NCBI GenBank assembly: GCA_020721225.1
Contig: DYNE01000028.1
Span: 1 to 32,024 of the forward strand
Source of the DNA: Pelodictyon luteolum
Lineage (GTDB): Bacteria > Bacteroidota > Chlorobiia > Chlorobiales > Chlorobiaceae
Reading direction: 5' to 3'
Length of the DNA stretch: 32,024 nucleotides
Of this stretch, positions 1-8,456 are shown one piece after another. The notes beneath the pieces are model-generated. The model saw only the letters and a program-made list of their open reading frames with translations. It was not told the DNA's origin and ran no database searches. The stretch's first letter is position 1. Every line of letters begins with the position of its first letter. The position numbers and the translations under genes are program-made.

Positions 1-92
1 CGAAGTTGAAACTATCGACTGGAGAGCCGTGTGCGGGAGAACCGCCTGCACGGTTCGGAGGGAGGGGAGGCGAGAGCCTTCCCTACCCCTAT
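1..92 (+). mobile_element. Group II intron, 3' end (domains V and VI); rest lies beyond the left edge
   Basis: Bases 24-56 fold as a group II intron domain V: GAGCCGTG pairs with CACGGTTC in an 8-bp stem with one G-T pair, followed by a two-base bulge (CT) and a short inner stem around a GAGA loop. Bases 57-92 fold as domain VI: GGGGAGGC pairs with GCCTTCCC around a GAGA loop, with an A in CCCTACCCC left unpaired as the likely branch point. The intron would end at the AT at 91-92, matching the usual AY end. Only this catalytic core end is visible; a maturase, if present, would be to the left. Domain V/VI pattern is established knowledge; the exact boundary is inferred. Confidence 0.85.
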
Positions 93-93
93 C

Positions 94-155
94 CATTCGC
101 GGAGCGAATGATACTCCCGGTCGTACCCGACCGATACTCCCGCGAAGCGATACTT
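94..155. repeat. Three mini-hairpins separated by a constant ATACTCCC
   Basis: Three small inverted repeats of different sequence are each followed by the same octamer. CATTCGC-GGA-GCGAATG (94-110) precedes ATACTCCC (111-118). GGTCG-TACC-CGACC (119-132) precedes G plus ATACTCCC (134-141). CGC-GAA-GCG (141-149) precedes ATACTT (150-155). A second set lies at 9258-9322. The block starts two bases after the group II intron end and finishes about 25 bases from the stop codon of the ATPase gene. Function unknown; a REP-like or RNA-level element is possible. Confidence 0.6.
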
Positions 156-182
156 GCATATTTGTATTGGAAATGGAATTAC
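156..182. repeat. Dispersed repeat, diverged copy
   Basis: This AT-rich stretch starts with GCAT and ends with GGAATTAC. It matches the element at 23371-23397 at 21 of 27 positions by eye, and a closer pair of copies exists at 9373-9410 and 23360-23397. As in the other two places it sits at the 3' end of a minus-strand gene; here it contains the stop codon of the ATPase gene. Confidence 0.45.
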
Positions 183-2848
183 TTGTCTTTCCGAATCACC
201 CCTTTGCGGATCAGAAGCTTCACCAGTTCGATGACAGGAACGATCGTGAGCGACGAAAGCAGCACGATAAGCCAGTCTTCGGCCGTAAGGCAGAAGGTGC
301 TGAAAGGTATCCGCAGAAAAGGAACCGCGATGATGAGAACCAGCAGGATAAGCTCCCAGACGATGGCCAGATTCAGCCACCGGTTGGTGAACGGTCTGGA
401 ATAGAGCGGACGGCTTTCGGAACGGAAACTGTAGGCCTTGAAAAACTGGATCAGCACTAGGGAGACGAAAGTCATGGTCATCGCCTCGCGCACAGGACGT
501 CCGGAGTGAAGGGCCCAGTTGAAAAGCGACATATTCACCACCGTGGACCAAATACCTCCGGCAAGCATGAGCGCAAGCACAGGTCGAGTGAAAATACCCT
601 GACGGGGATCGTTAGGGCGGCGTTTCATGATATCCTTTTCGGGCGGATCGACGGCGAGCGCCAGGGCGGGAAGACCGTCGGTGGCGAGATTGACATAAAG
701 GATCTGTACGGCGGTGAGCGGCAGCGGCATACCGAACAGCGAAGCGCCAGCCATAAGACCCAGTTCGCCGATGTTCGACGAGAGCAGGTAGGTCAGATAT
801 TTCCTGATGTTGTCGTAGATGCCCCTCCCCTCTTCAACCGCTGCAACTATCGAGGCGAAGTTATCGTCGGTCAGCATCATGGCCGAGGCCTCCTTGGAAA
901 CATCGGTGCCGGTAATACCCATGGAAATGCCGATATCGGCTTTTTTCAGCGCAGGGGCGTCGTTGACCCCGTCGCCGGTCATGGCTACGATCTCGCCATT
1001 TCGCTGCAGGGCCTCGACAATACGGAGCTTGTGTTCGGGAGCTACGCGGGCGAACACGCTGATGCCTCCTGCCGAACGGCGCAACTCCTCGTCGCTCATC
1101 TCCTGCAGCGCATTTCCTGCGACAACCCTGCCGTCCCGGAGAATGCCGAGTTCGCGTGCGATGGCTTCTGCCGTGACCGGATGGTCGCCTGTAATCATAA
1201 CCGGGCGGATACCAGCCTCGATACAACGCTGCACGGCTTCTGCGGCTTCGGGCCGCGGGGGATCGATCATGCCGGCGAATCCAAGAAAGGTCATGCCCAC
1301 GGAAGCAGTGTCGATCGAAACGCCTCGATTTTCGGCAATGGCGAGCACACGAAGTGCTTTTCGGCCCATGGCTTCGGCTTCGGCGTGCAGCCGTTCTTTC
1401 AAGGAGGAATCCAGAGGCTCGACTCCTTCTGGCGTCACCACCGTCGCACAGTCCTGAAGGATCACTTCCGGAGCGCCCTTGATGAAGGCATTCGAAACAC
1501 CGCCATCGTCATGCAGGGTGATCATACGCTTCGTTTCGGAGGAGAAGGGCTGCTCGTCGAGGCGGGGAAAACGTGCCTGAAGCTCCGCGATGTCGAGCCC
1601 GGCCTTCACGGCCGCCACCAAAAGTGCGCCCTCTGTGGGGTCGCCCTTGATATCCCACTCGCACTCTTCGTTTTTCATAAGCCGGGCGTCACTGCAGAGC
1701 ACGCCCGCCGTGAGAAAGCGGAACAGACTATCGGGAAGGGCCCCGGCGTCTGCCACAATAAAGGCTCCTTCGGGGATATAGCCCGATCCGCCGACTTCGA
1801 CCAAAGTGCCGGAAGTATAAAGCGCCCGGACGGTCATTTCGTCGCGGGTCAGCGTGCCGGTTTTATCTGAACAGATCACCGTGGTGCTGCCAAGCGTTTC
1901 GACTACCGGCAGCCTCCGCATGAGCGCATTACGCTTTACCATCCGCTGCACGCCAAGCGCCAGCGATATGGTAACAACGGCTGGAAGCGCTTCGGGCACT
2001 ACCGCCACGGCAAGCGCTATACCGAAAATGAGCATATCGATAAACGACTGACCACGGAAGAGGCCGAGTGAGACGATCACCAGCACAATCACCAGCGCTG
2101 CCCGGGCAAGCAACACGCCTACCTTGTCGAGATTTTTCTGCAACGGAGTTTTTTCCGTTTCGACCTGCTGGAGCAAAGCGGCTATCCTGCCGAACTCGGT
2201 CTGCATACCGGTAGCCACCACCACTGCCGATCCGCGACCATAGCTCACCGCAGTTCCGGCGAAAACCATATTCCTGCGATCCCCGGCTCCGGCATTTCCG
2301 GGAGAGAGCACACCGGCGTCCTTCTCGGAAGGCAGGGATTCGCCGGTCAGGGAGGCCTCCTCTACCTGCAGATTGACCGATACGACCAGCCGGGCATCGG
2401 CGGGTATTCGGTCGCCTGCGGCGAGCATCACCATATCTCCGGGCACGACCTCCGAGGCCGGAACGAGCTGTTCCCTGCCGTCGCGGATCACTCTGGCCTG
2501 CGGAGCCGCCATGCTCCGGAGCGCATCGATGGCTTTTTCCGCCCTGAACTCCTGAATGAAGCCGAGCAGCACGGCGAAAAGCACGATCACCGTAATCGCG
2601 ACAGCTTCGAGGCCGTGACCAAGAAAAGCCGACAGCACGGTGGCCAGAAGCAGGGTAAGAATCAGAACGTTTTTGAACTGGTCGAGCAGAAGCCTCCATG
2701 GGCTGACGCCCTTTTTCGACTGCAGGATGTTCAGGCCATACTCCCGAATACGGCGATCCGCCTCTGCTGAATCGAGCCCGGACGGAGTAACGCCGAGGCT
2801 GCCGAGCACAGCTTCTGAAGTCAGGGTATGCCAGAGTTGATTCGTCAT
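179..2848 (-). CDS. P-type (IIA-like) Ca2+-transporting ATPase
   Basis: An 889-residue cation pump of the inner membrane that would use ATP to export Ca2+ or a similar cation. Visible motifs in order: actuator TGES (168-171), TM4 PEALP (285-289), phosphorylation site DKTGTLT with Asp328, nucleotide-binding KGAPE (457-461), TGDHP (553-557), and hinge TGDGVNDAP (624-632). Residues matching the SERCA site II ligands are kept: Glu286 in PEALP, Asn692 and Glu695 in SSNIGE (TM5), and Asn720, Thr723, Asp724 in NLATDG (TM6). This supports Ca2+ over heavy metals, but Na+ or Mn2+ cannot be excluded. The start ATG has GGGAGTG a few bases upstream. It begins 53 bases after the stop of the dehydrogenase gene, so the two may be co-transcribed. 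Confidence 0.93.
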   Translation of the reverse strand: MTNQLWHTLTSEAVLGSLGVTPSGLDSAEADRRIREYGLNILQSKKGVSPWRLLLDQFKNVLILTLLLATVLSAFLGHGLEAVAITVIVLFAVLLGFIQEFRAEKAIDALRSMAAPQARVIRDGREQLVPASEVVPGDMVMLAAGDRIPADARLVVSVNLQVEEASLTGESLPSEKDAGVLSPGNAGAGDRRNMVFAGTAVSYGRGSAVVVATGMQTEFGRIAALLQQVETEKTPLQKNLDKVGVLLARAALVIVLVIVSLGLFRGQSFIDMLIFGIALAVAVVPEALPAVVTISLALGVQRMVKRNALMRRLPVVETLGSTTVICSDKTGTLTRDEMTVRALYTSGTLVEVGGSGYIPEGAFIVADAGALPDSLFRFLTAGVLCSDARLMKNEECEWDIKGDPTEGALLVAAVKAGLDIAELQARFPRLDEQPFSSETKRMITLHDDGGVSNAFIKGAPEVILQDCATVVTPEGVEPLDSSLKERLHAEAEAMGRKALRVLAIAENRGVSIDTASVGMTFLGFAGMIDPPRPEAAEAVQRCIEAGIRPVMITGDHPVTAEAIARELGILRDGRVVAGNALQEMSDEELRRSAGGISVFARVAPEHKLRIVEALQRNGEIVAMTGDGVNDAPALKKADIGISMGITGTDVSKEASAMMLTDDNFASIVAAVEEGRGIYDNIRKYLTYLLSSNIGELGLMAGASLFGMPLPLTAVQILYVNLATDGLPALALAVDPPEKDIMKRRPNDPRQGIFTRPVLALMLAGGIWSTVVNMSLFNWALHSGRPVREAMTMTFVSLVLIQFFKAYSFRSESRPLYSRPFTNRWLNLAIVWELILLVLIIAVPFLRIPFSTFCLTAEDWLIVLLSSLTIVPVIELVKLLIRKGVIRKDK

Positions 2849-2901
2849 ACGTCACTCCCGATGCAGGTTGCTCAAGGTAAATGGCCGGCCCTTTTGGAAA
2901 A

Positions 2902-5900
2902 TCAGAAACTGACCGCCGTTGCCCGGATTGCCTGGACTCGCAGCTTTTCCTGCCACTTTTCGCCGGAATGCTTTTCGGCCAGCGCCACCACGAGATGTTT
3001 CGGCTCGATACCAAGATCGAGATTTCTGCCGAGTCCCTGGACACAGGAGGGACAGTTGGTAAGCATGACCGTTCTCTCCGATCCGTTCATAGCTTCACGA
3101 ATAGCCTCACGCTTGCGATGCAGCATGGCATCGGTGATGTCCGGCCGCGAAAGCGCAAGCGTTCCGGCTTCTGAACAACAGTGCGGAACAGGATCGATGG
3201 TTTCGAATCCTCCCAGCTTCCGAAGCGTTTCGAGTGCTTTTCCGCTTAGCGAATCGTGACAGGGAGCGTGATAGAGATACCTTCCGTTGCCATCGAGCTT
3301 GAGTCCTTTTTCAAGAACATATGCCGATGCGTCCATGATCCGGCCTCCGAAAAGTCTTCCGGTCTCGATGGAATCGAGGCCTTCAAGACATGTGCCGCAG
3401 GTTACGACGCAGGCATCGAAATCGAGATAAGAGAACATTTCGCGAATCTGGCTGAACAGCACTGTATTTCGCAATACAATATTCGAATACTGATCGCTCT
3501 TCGCATTGACGTGAGCGGGAAAACCGCAGCAAAGAAATGGCGGAGGAAGAACCACGCGTGTACCGATATCGAGCAGCACATGCAGAGCCGCCATCGAAAT
3601 GGTCGAGTTCAGGCGCTCCGAACCACAGCCCGGGAAATAAAAAACCGTAGAGTGAATCTCCCCCGAAGGTTCGAAAACCAGCACCTGGTCCTGACCGCAT
3701 TCGGGCAGAACGTCGCGCAGCGTCTTTTCGGGAACCGGCGGTACCGAAGAGCGCAAGAGCCTTAGCGGATAGAATGCCGGGGGATCGTCCTCGTGCTGCA
3801 GCGGCGCCGTAATCCGGCACCCGGCCCGCTGGACCGCACCGCCGAAACGCAGAACGGAGTTGCGGAACACCTTGTTGAATACCGAAGAACGGCTGTCGAG
3901 ATATTGCAGAGTCATCTCGGTTATGGGAGAGGAGTGCTTGAATCCCCTGCCGGCAAGCAGTTCGCGCTCAAGCACGGAAACCTCGCCGGTATCGATATCG
4001 ACCGGACAGGGTTTGAGGCATTTATGACAGATCGTGCAGTGATCGGCAACTTCATCGAGCCACTGGAGCAGCTCAAAATCGGTGGATCGCTCGCGCTGGG
4101 CATCGAAAAGCAGGGCCTCGATAAGCGAACCGATAGCAAGATTCTTGTTTCGGGGATGGTAAAACATGCCTCGGGCCGGATAGTACACACAACAGTCGGT
4201 CTTGCATTTGCCGCATCGGATGCAGTAATCGACTTTTTTGGATAACTCCTCGATCTTGGCCCGTTTAAGAATATGCGCTTCGAGTTCAAGCAGATTGAAC
4301 GACGGCGTGAAAATGTATCTGAGAGCATCAAAATCTTCAAGCTTTCCGGGATTCATGAGCCCTTGCGGATCGACTTTTTTCCGGTAACGGGCAAGTTCGT
4401 CAACGATGGCGGCATCCAGGTATTTCAGTTTGGTAACGCCGATACCGTGCTCTCCTGAAACCACGCCCCCAAGAGAAATAACCTTTCCCATCACCTGATC
4501 GACAACGTTATCGGCACGTTCGAGCATCACCCGGTCATTGGAGAGCACCGGAATGTTCACATGCACATTGCCGTCCCCTGCATGCATGTGAGTCGCAATC
4601 GCAATGCGGCTGTTACGAACGTACTGGTTCATCTGCTCGACGGCTCCCAGTATTTTCGGATACCCTTGCAACAGTTCGGCAAGTTCCCTGCCAAGCTCGT
4701 GCAGAATATCGAGAGAACGCACCAGATCATCCGGAGCGGCAAGCAGTTTCCGGCGGAACTCGCCGCATAGGCCAAGACCTGCAGGAACTTTTGAGGCGTA
4801 CTGGCCGCCATCTTCATGTACCGTTGCGGTTTTAAGTATCTCTTCCGCCCGTTCGATAAACCGAAGTTGCGAATAGCGCTCCTCGCCGGTATTGAGGTGA
4901 TCGATGAAACGTGCGAATTCAGCAAGCGCTTCGAGAGGAATAACGATATCCTCGTTAAGCTTGAATGCGTTGGTCCTTCGGGCAATAGCGCTGAGTTTCT
5001 TGCGATCGGCCCAGAATCGTACCGATTCGGCATTGTCGCGCGCCACGAACATGAGCGTATTCGGATATCGCTCAAGCAGCGCATCCACACGTTCGACACC
5101 GCGCTGCACCTCGGCAGGCGTCCGGGCGGCTATGTCGATAAGCAAAACCGCTTTGGGTGTCTGCGGACGCGGAGCCTTGACTTTATAGTCGATTGCCCTG
5201 ACGTATTCGTCATCGAAATGTTCAAGAGCAAGCAACGCCTCTTCATCGTTCAGGGGGAGAGGAAATATTCTTGACAACTCGACAATAACCTTGCTTGCCT
5301 CGTCCATATCGTGACCGAAAAACTCCAGACAGAGCGTCTTCTTTTCAGGGTATTTCGGGTACAGGACAAAGAGCGCCGATGTTATAACGCCATCAGTTCC
5401 CTCTTTCTGCAGACCCGGAACACCACCGAGCGCCTTGTTGGTAATATCCTTCCAGAGACCTTTTTTACGTATATCGGTACCGGTAAGTTCGATCCGTTCA
5501 AGACGTTTTCCTGCTTCATCGAGCACCTCGAAAGAGACCGTGTCCTCATGCAGAATTTTCCGAAGCTGGTGATCGGTCCTTCTGACCGTCCACCGTTCGC
5601 CTGAAGGCATGGCCATGTTCCATTCAAGCAGATTATCGATGCAGGTGCCCCACCGTACAGCCATTTTGCCTCCGGCATTTTCCGCAATATTGCCGCCAAC
5701 CGTGCACGACCATTCGCTTGTAGGATCGGTCGCGAAAACCAGCCCGTGTTCGTCGGCTTCATGCATGGCTTTCTCGGTTACCACTCCCGACTCAACGTCA
5801 ATGACGGAAGCCTGCCTCACCGAGCCGTCGGCAAGCCTGAAATCACGTACGGATAAGCCCTTTATGCGATTGAGCTTCTCCATATTGATAATGACGCAAC

Positions 5901-6558
5901 GGGAACGCAGCGGAACCGCTCCCCCGGTAAGTCCGGTTCCGGCACCCCTCGGAATGATCTTGAGCCCGAGATTGGCAATGGCCGTAACAAGAGGAGCTAC
6001 CTGGTGCTCCTCTGCAGGTGTAACGACGGCAACGGGAAGATGCAGCCTCCAATCGGTAGCGTCGGTTGCATGCGCTGCCAGAGAGAAGGGATCGTAAAGT
6101 ACATTTTTGACACCCACAACCGCCCCCAGTTCCCGCTTCAGCCGTCTGCGAAGCTCGGGAGTATTTTCAACGGCTGTCCTGAAACGGTCAAGCTGTTCGC
6201 GTACGGCGGCAACGACCGTTATGACTCTGGTTTCGCCGTTAGCGGTATTGGCAATAATATCGAGATCCTTTGCAGCCCTTTCGAACAGGCGCTGGCGGCG
6301 CTGGGACGAGTCGACAAGCTCCTGAAAAAGATAGGGATTACGGCGATGGATAAGAATTTCACCGATAATCCCCATGAGAAGGCGAGCAGAACGTCCGGTA
6401 ACCCGGTGCTCTCGAAGCTCGTCGAGCGTTCTTACAATATCGAGGCCAAGCAGCGAGGCAATCGCCTGCCGATCGTCAGCCGAAGTATAGTTGAATGGTA
6501 TTTCCCTTGGGACAGCATGCGAAACCTTCGCTGTTTCGGGGCCGGTAGTTAACATCAT
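2902..6558 (-). CDS. Large FAD/4Fe-4S dehydrogenase with DUF3683-like N-terminus (D-lactate/glycolate dehydrogenase type)
   Basis: A 1218-residue fusion that probably oxidises a 2-hydroxy acid and passes electrons through iron-sulfur clusters to a membrane carrier. From the N-terminus: a DUF3683-like domain (about 15-120, with REIPFNYTS and TGRSARLL); a FAD-binding PCMH domain with PRGAGTGLTGG (203-213); a FAD-oxidase C-terminal domain with HMHAGDGNVH (657-666) and SGEHGIG (701-707); two ferredoxin-like clusters, CIRCGKCKTDCC (779-790) and CTICHKCLKPCP (841-852); and two CCG domains with CC pairs near 1010 and 1127. It thus combines the jobs of GlcD/Dld and GlpC/HdrD-type subunits. The frame is open 50 codons further upstream, but ATG 6558 is preferred because AAAAGG precedes it and the family homology starts soon after. 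Substrate not determinable from sequence. Confidence 0.9.
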   Translation of the reverse strand: MMLTTGPETAKVSHAVPREIPFNYTSADDRQAIASLLGLDIVRTLDELREHRVTGRSARLLMGIIGEILIHRRNPYLFQELVDSSQRRQRLFERAAKDLDIIANTANGETRVITVVAAVREQLDRFRTAVENTPELRRRLKRELGAVVGVKNVLYDPFSLAAHATDATDWRLHLPVAVVTPAEEHQVAPLVTAIANLGLKIIPRGAGTGLTGGAVPLRSRCVIINMEKLNRIKGLSVRDFRLADGSVRQASVIDVESGVVTEKAMHEADEHGLVFATDPTSEWSCTVGGNIAENAGGKMAVRWGTCIDNLLEWNMAMPSGERWTVRRTDHQLRKILHEDTVSFEVLDEAGKRLERIELTGTDIRKKGLWKDITNKALGGVPGLQKEGTDGVITSALFVLYPKYPEKKTLCLEFFGHDMDEASKVIVELSRIFPLPLNDEEALLALEHFDDEYVRAIDYKVKAPRPQTPKAVLLIDIAARTPAEVQRGVERVDALLERYPNTLMFVARDNAESVRFWADRKKLSAIARRTNAFKLNEDIVIPLEALAEFARFIDHLNTGEERYSQLRFIERAEEILKTATVHEDGGQYASKVPAGLGLCGEFRRKLLAAPDDLVRSLDILHELGRELAELLQGYPKILGAVEQMNQYVRNSRIAIATHMHAGDGNVHVNIPVLSNDRVMLERADNVVDQVMGKVISLGGVVSGEHGIGVTKLKYLDAAIVDELARYRKKVDPQGLMNPGKLEDFDALRYIFTPSFNLLELEAHILKRAKIEELSKKVDYCIRCGKCKTDCCVYYPARGMFYHPRNKNLAIGSLIEALLFDAQRERSTDFELLQWLDEVADHCTICHKCLKPCPVDIDTGEVSVLERELLAGRGFKHSSPITEMTLQYLDSRSSVFNKVFRNSVLRFGGAVQRAGCRITAPLQHEDDPPAFYPLRLLRSSVPPVPEKTLRDVLPECGQDQVLVFEPSGEIHSTVFYFPGCGSERLNSTISMAALHVLLDIGTRVVLPPPFLCCGFPAHVNAKSDQYSNIVLRNTVLFSQIREMFSYLDFDACVVTCGTCLEGLDSIETGRLFGGRIMDASAYVLEKGLKLDGNGRYLYHAPCHDSLSGKALETLRKLGGFETIDPVPHCCSEAGTLALSRPDITDAMLHRKREAIREAMNGSERTVMLTNCPSCVQGLGRNLDLGIEPKHLVVALAEKHSGEKWQEKLRVQAIRATAVSF

Positions 6559-6666
6559 AGCTATTAAAACCTTTTCAAATCCTTGAACAGAGCGCAAAAA
6601 ACGCTTTCCGGTATCAATGACTGGAAAGTACGAATATTTTGAATTCCAACTCCAAAAAGGAGCCGG

Positions 6667-6700
6667 AAAGAAAATACCGGACTGCACCGCAGCCCGGTAT
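6667..6700 (-). terminator. Intrinsic terminator after the hydrolase gene
   Basis: ATACCGG (6674-6680) and CCGGTAT (6694-6700) form a 7-bp stem; on the minus strand it is followed by TTTCTTT. It lies 85 bases past the hydrolase stop codon and before the start of the FAD dehydrogenase gene, so it would end the dehydrogenase-peptide-hydrolase transcript. Confidence 0.6.
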
Positions 6701-6785
6701 CGTAACAAACCATTTTAACTTGCTGAGAATTCCGAAGAGATGAACTGCACGCCACATAAAGAAAGGGAGGGCCGAGATCGATCAG

Positions 6786-8024
6786 TCAGGGGCGGGCATA
6801 ATCGACATACTCTCCATCGGCAAACGGAACCAGACTGACACGTCCGTCAGGAGTCGGTTTGTTCAGCCACTGCATGAATTCACTACCCTTCCAGTCATTG
6901 AAATCGCCCTGAAACCCCTTCTCGTCTGGATAAAGCCTGATAAAGCGCTTGAACAGTTCAGCCGTAAAGGCCGTTTCAGCTCCCTTTGACGCATAGCTCT
7001 CGCCTTCGGGACAGAGAGTACATTCAGAGGGTTTATCGGCCTGATCGCAAAAAAAGCTCTCTTCGGTCAAATAACCGCAATGGCTTCCCTTTTCTACGCA
7101 TGCGATGGCTGACCAGCTCTTTGCGGATGCAAGCTGAGCGAACTGGGTTTCTGTATCGGAATCTGAAGACCATGCCGGTGGATTTGAGCTTTTCAGCGTT
7201 GCGCAGTCGCACTGCCCGATCACCATCAAAAGCGGCATCTCTCTTTCTGCAAGAATTTCCCGGTATGGCTGCATTCCCGGAGCAAGAACAGGCAACTTCA
7301 TATCGACCGGCGACAACTGAATCAATCCGACAGGATTGGCCCTGTCTTCGGGATCCCACTCTGCCATCCGGTCGGAATAGGCAGGGAGAAACTCCCGGTC
7401 GAAAATCACCGGATTGAACGGGCGGAAGTTCTTTCTGCCAAGTTCCCGCAGTTTCTCAAAGCCGACGGCGGCAACCTGGGCATGAGCACCGCCAACAGAG
7501 TGACCGGCAAAAATCACATTATTGCTCTTCATGAACCGGGTTTTGTCGAGTATTTCACGATCGTAAAACGATCGGTTACGGTTATGCTCGTCAATTTTAT
7601 AAAAATTATCGGTGGCACCATATTTGACAAGATATGATGCTGCGGCATAAGCGTCCTGGCCAACTCTTGGATTCCCGCCAAAATCAACCCAGGGCATGGC
7701 TACGGATTGCATGTGAGAAGCGGTAACGAACGCCATGGCCCAGTTTTTCTCGACAATGGCAGAGGTGTAGTTGTAGTAAGCTGACGGATTGATCCCGAAA
7801 AGCGGATTGTCGTTGATGAAAGATCCAATAATTTTTTTCGGGTAGAACAATATATCGTTACCGATCAGAAATCCGTGATTGAACATCACCAGTCCATTGG
7901 CATCCCTGTTAAGCGGATAAAACACTTCAATAACAAGTTCTACAAACTGGGGAATTTGCCAGTCATACTGAACCCAGATATGGACACGGTCAAAACAGTA
8001 ATTATTGATGCAGATGGGTTTCAT
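6786..8024 (-). CDS. Alpha/beta hydrolase (serine esterase/lipase type)
   Basis: A 412-residue protein with an alpha/beta-hydrolase layout. FNHGF (48-52) follows a hydrophobic strand and fits the oxyanion region. AGHSVGG contains the nucleophile elbow GxSxG with Ser176. Asp273 follows the strand PLLMVIG and His315 follows SAIACV, so a plausible Ser176-Asp273-His315 triad is present. Residues 309-345 hold several cysteines. There is no signal peptide, so it is likely cytoplasmic. It resembles the broad chlorophyllase/cutinase-like esterase group, but I cannot assign a substrate. It starts 67 bases after a Nif11-type peptide gene, with only a weak ribosome site, and ends before a terminator, so it is the last gene of that unit. 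It might act on the peptide or its product; that is inference. Confidence 0.8.
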   Translation of the reverse strand: MKPICINNYCFDRVHIWVQYDWQIPQFVELVIEVFYPLNRDANGLVMFNHGFLIGNDILFYPKKIIGSFINDNPLFGINPSAYYNYTSAIVEKNWAMAFVTASHMQSVAMPWVDFGGNPRVGQDAYAAASYLVKYGATDNFYKIDEHNRNRSFYDREILDKTRFMKSNNVIFAGHSVGGAHAQVAAVGFEKLRELGRKNFRPFNPVIFDREFLPAYSDRMAEWDPEDRANPVGLIQLSPVDMKLPVLAPGMQPYREILAEREMPLLMVIGQCDCATLKSSNPPAWSSDSDTETQFAQLASAKSWSAIACVEKGSHCGYLTEESFFCDQADKPSECTLCPEGESYASKGAETAFTAELFKRFIRLYPDEKGFQGDFNDWKGSEFMQWLNKPTPDGRVSLVPFADGEYVDYARP

Positions 8025-8091
8025 GGCTCAACAATTGAGGGTTGAAAAAGGCTGATTTCTTATTGGAAACGGACCATCGCAAACCATCGGC

Positions 8092-8355
8092 TCAATGCCA
8101 GAGGCCCCCTCCGCACCGTCTTCCGCGCATAACCGTTTTATCATTTTCAACGTCACAAAACCAGCCTGCCACATGGCCGAGAGCGCCGGGCGGCAGGACC
8201 GATTTTGCCGCTTCAAGTTCTTCTTCGGTAAAATCATATCCTGCAGCGCTGACCAACTCGCGACGTTTTTCGGCAAGCTGTCGCACCAGATTGTCACGAA
8301 AAGCCTCCTCCTCGGTCAGCTGTACAAGAAATTGCCTTGCGGATTCGATTGACAT
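8092..8355 (-). CDS. Nif11-type leader peptide (putative RiPP precursor)
   Basis: An 87-residue protein whose N-terminal half matches the Nif11/NHLP leader pattern: MSIESARQFL at the start, a helix with EEAFRDNLV, and AAGYDFTEEELEAA at 37-50. Nif11 leaders usually direct modification of a C-terminal core after a Gly-rich boundary. Here GALGHVAG (57-64) fits that boundary, leaving a 23-residue tail (65-87) with two cysteines (67 and 81), a GGG and two Trp (65 and 86). The start ATG has a strong AAGGAG site 8 bases upstream. No modifying enzyme such as LanM, YcaO or radical SAM is visible in the window. Alternatively it could be a small non-RiPP Nif11-domain protein. Confidence 0.8.
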   Translation of the reverse strand: MSIESARQFLVQLTEEEAFRDNLVRQLAEKRRELVSAAGYDFTEEELEAAKSVLPPGALGHVAGWFCDVENDKTVMRGRRCGGGLWH

Positions 8356-8363
8356 GCCTCTAT

Positions 8364-8369
8364 CTCCTT
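8364..8369 (-). promoter_or_regulatory. Ribosome binding site of the Nif11-type peptide
   Basis: AAGGAG on the minus strand, 8 bases before the ATG at 8355. It is one of the best Shine-Dalgarno matches in the window and supports this short gene being translated. Confidence 0.75.
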
Positions 8370-8456
8370 TTTAGGTTCGGGAAAAACAAACTGCCAGGGT
8401 TGCCGGTGCCACCTGTTGTCAATATCAGCAAAATACGGAAGTAATCATAACCCCGA

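Noticed and set aside
94-155. CRISPR array
   Set aside because: The constant part is only 8 bases and the variable parts are self-complementary and short; there are no spacers of typical length and no cas genes.
506-1870. Long plus-strand open frame opposite the P-type ATPase
   Set aside because: It lies fully antisense to a gene with all P-ATPase motifs, and its translation has no recognisable family and an odd Arg/His/Gly-rich composition.
1929-3044. Minus-strand frame overlapping the ATPase in another phase
   Set aside because: It is out of frame with the ATPase and with the dehydrogenase end, has an Arg/Ser-rich translation and no family match.
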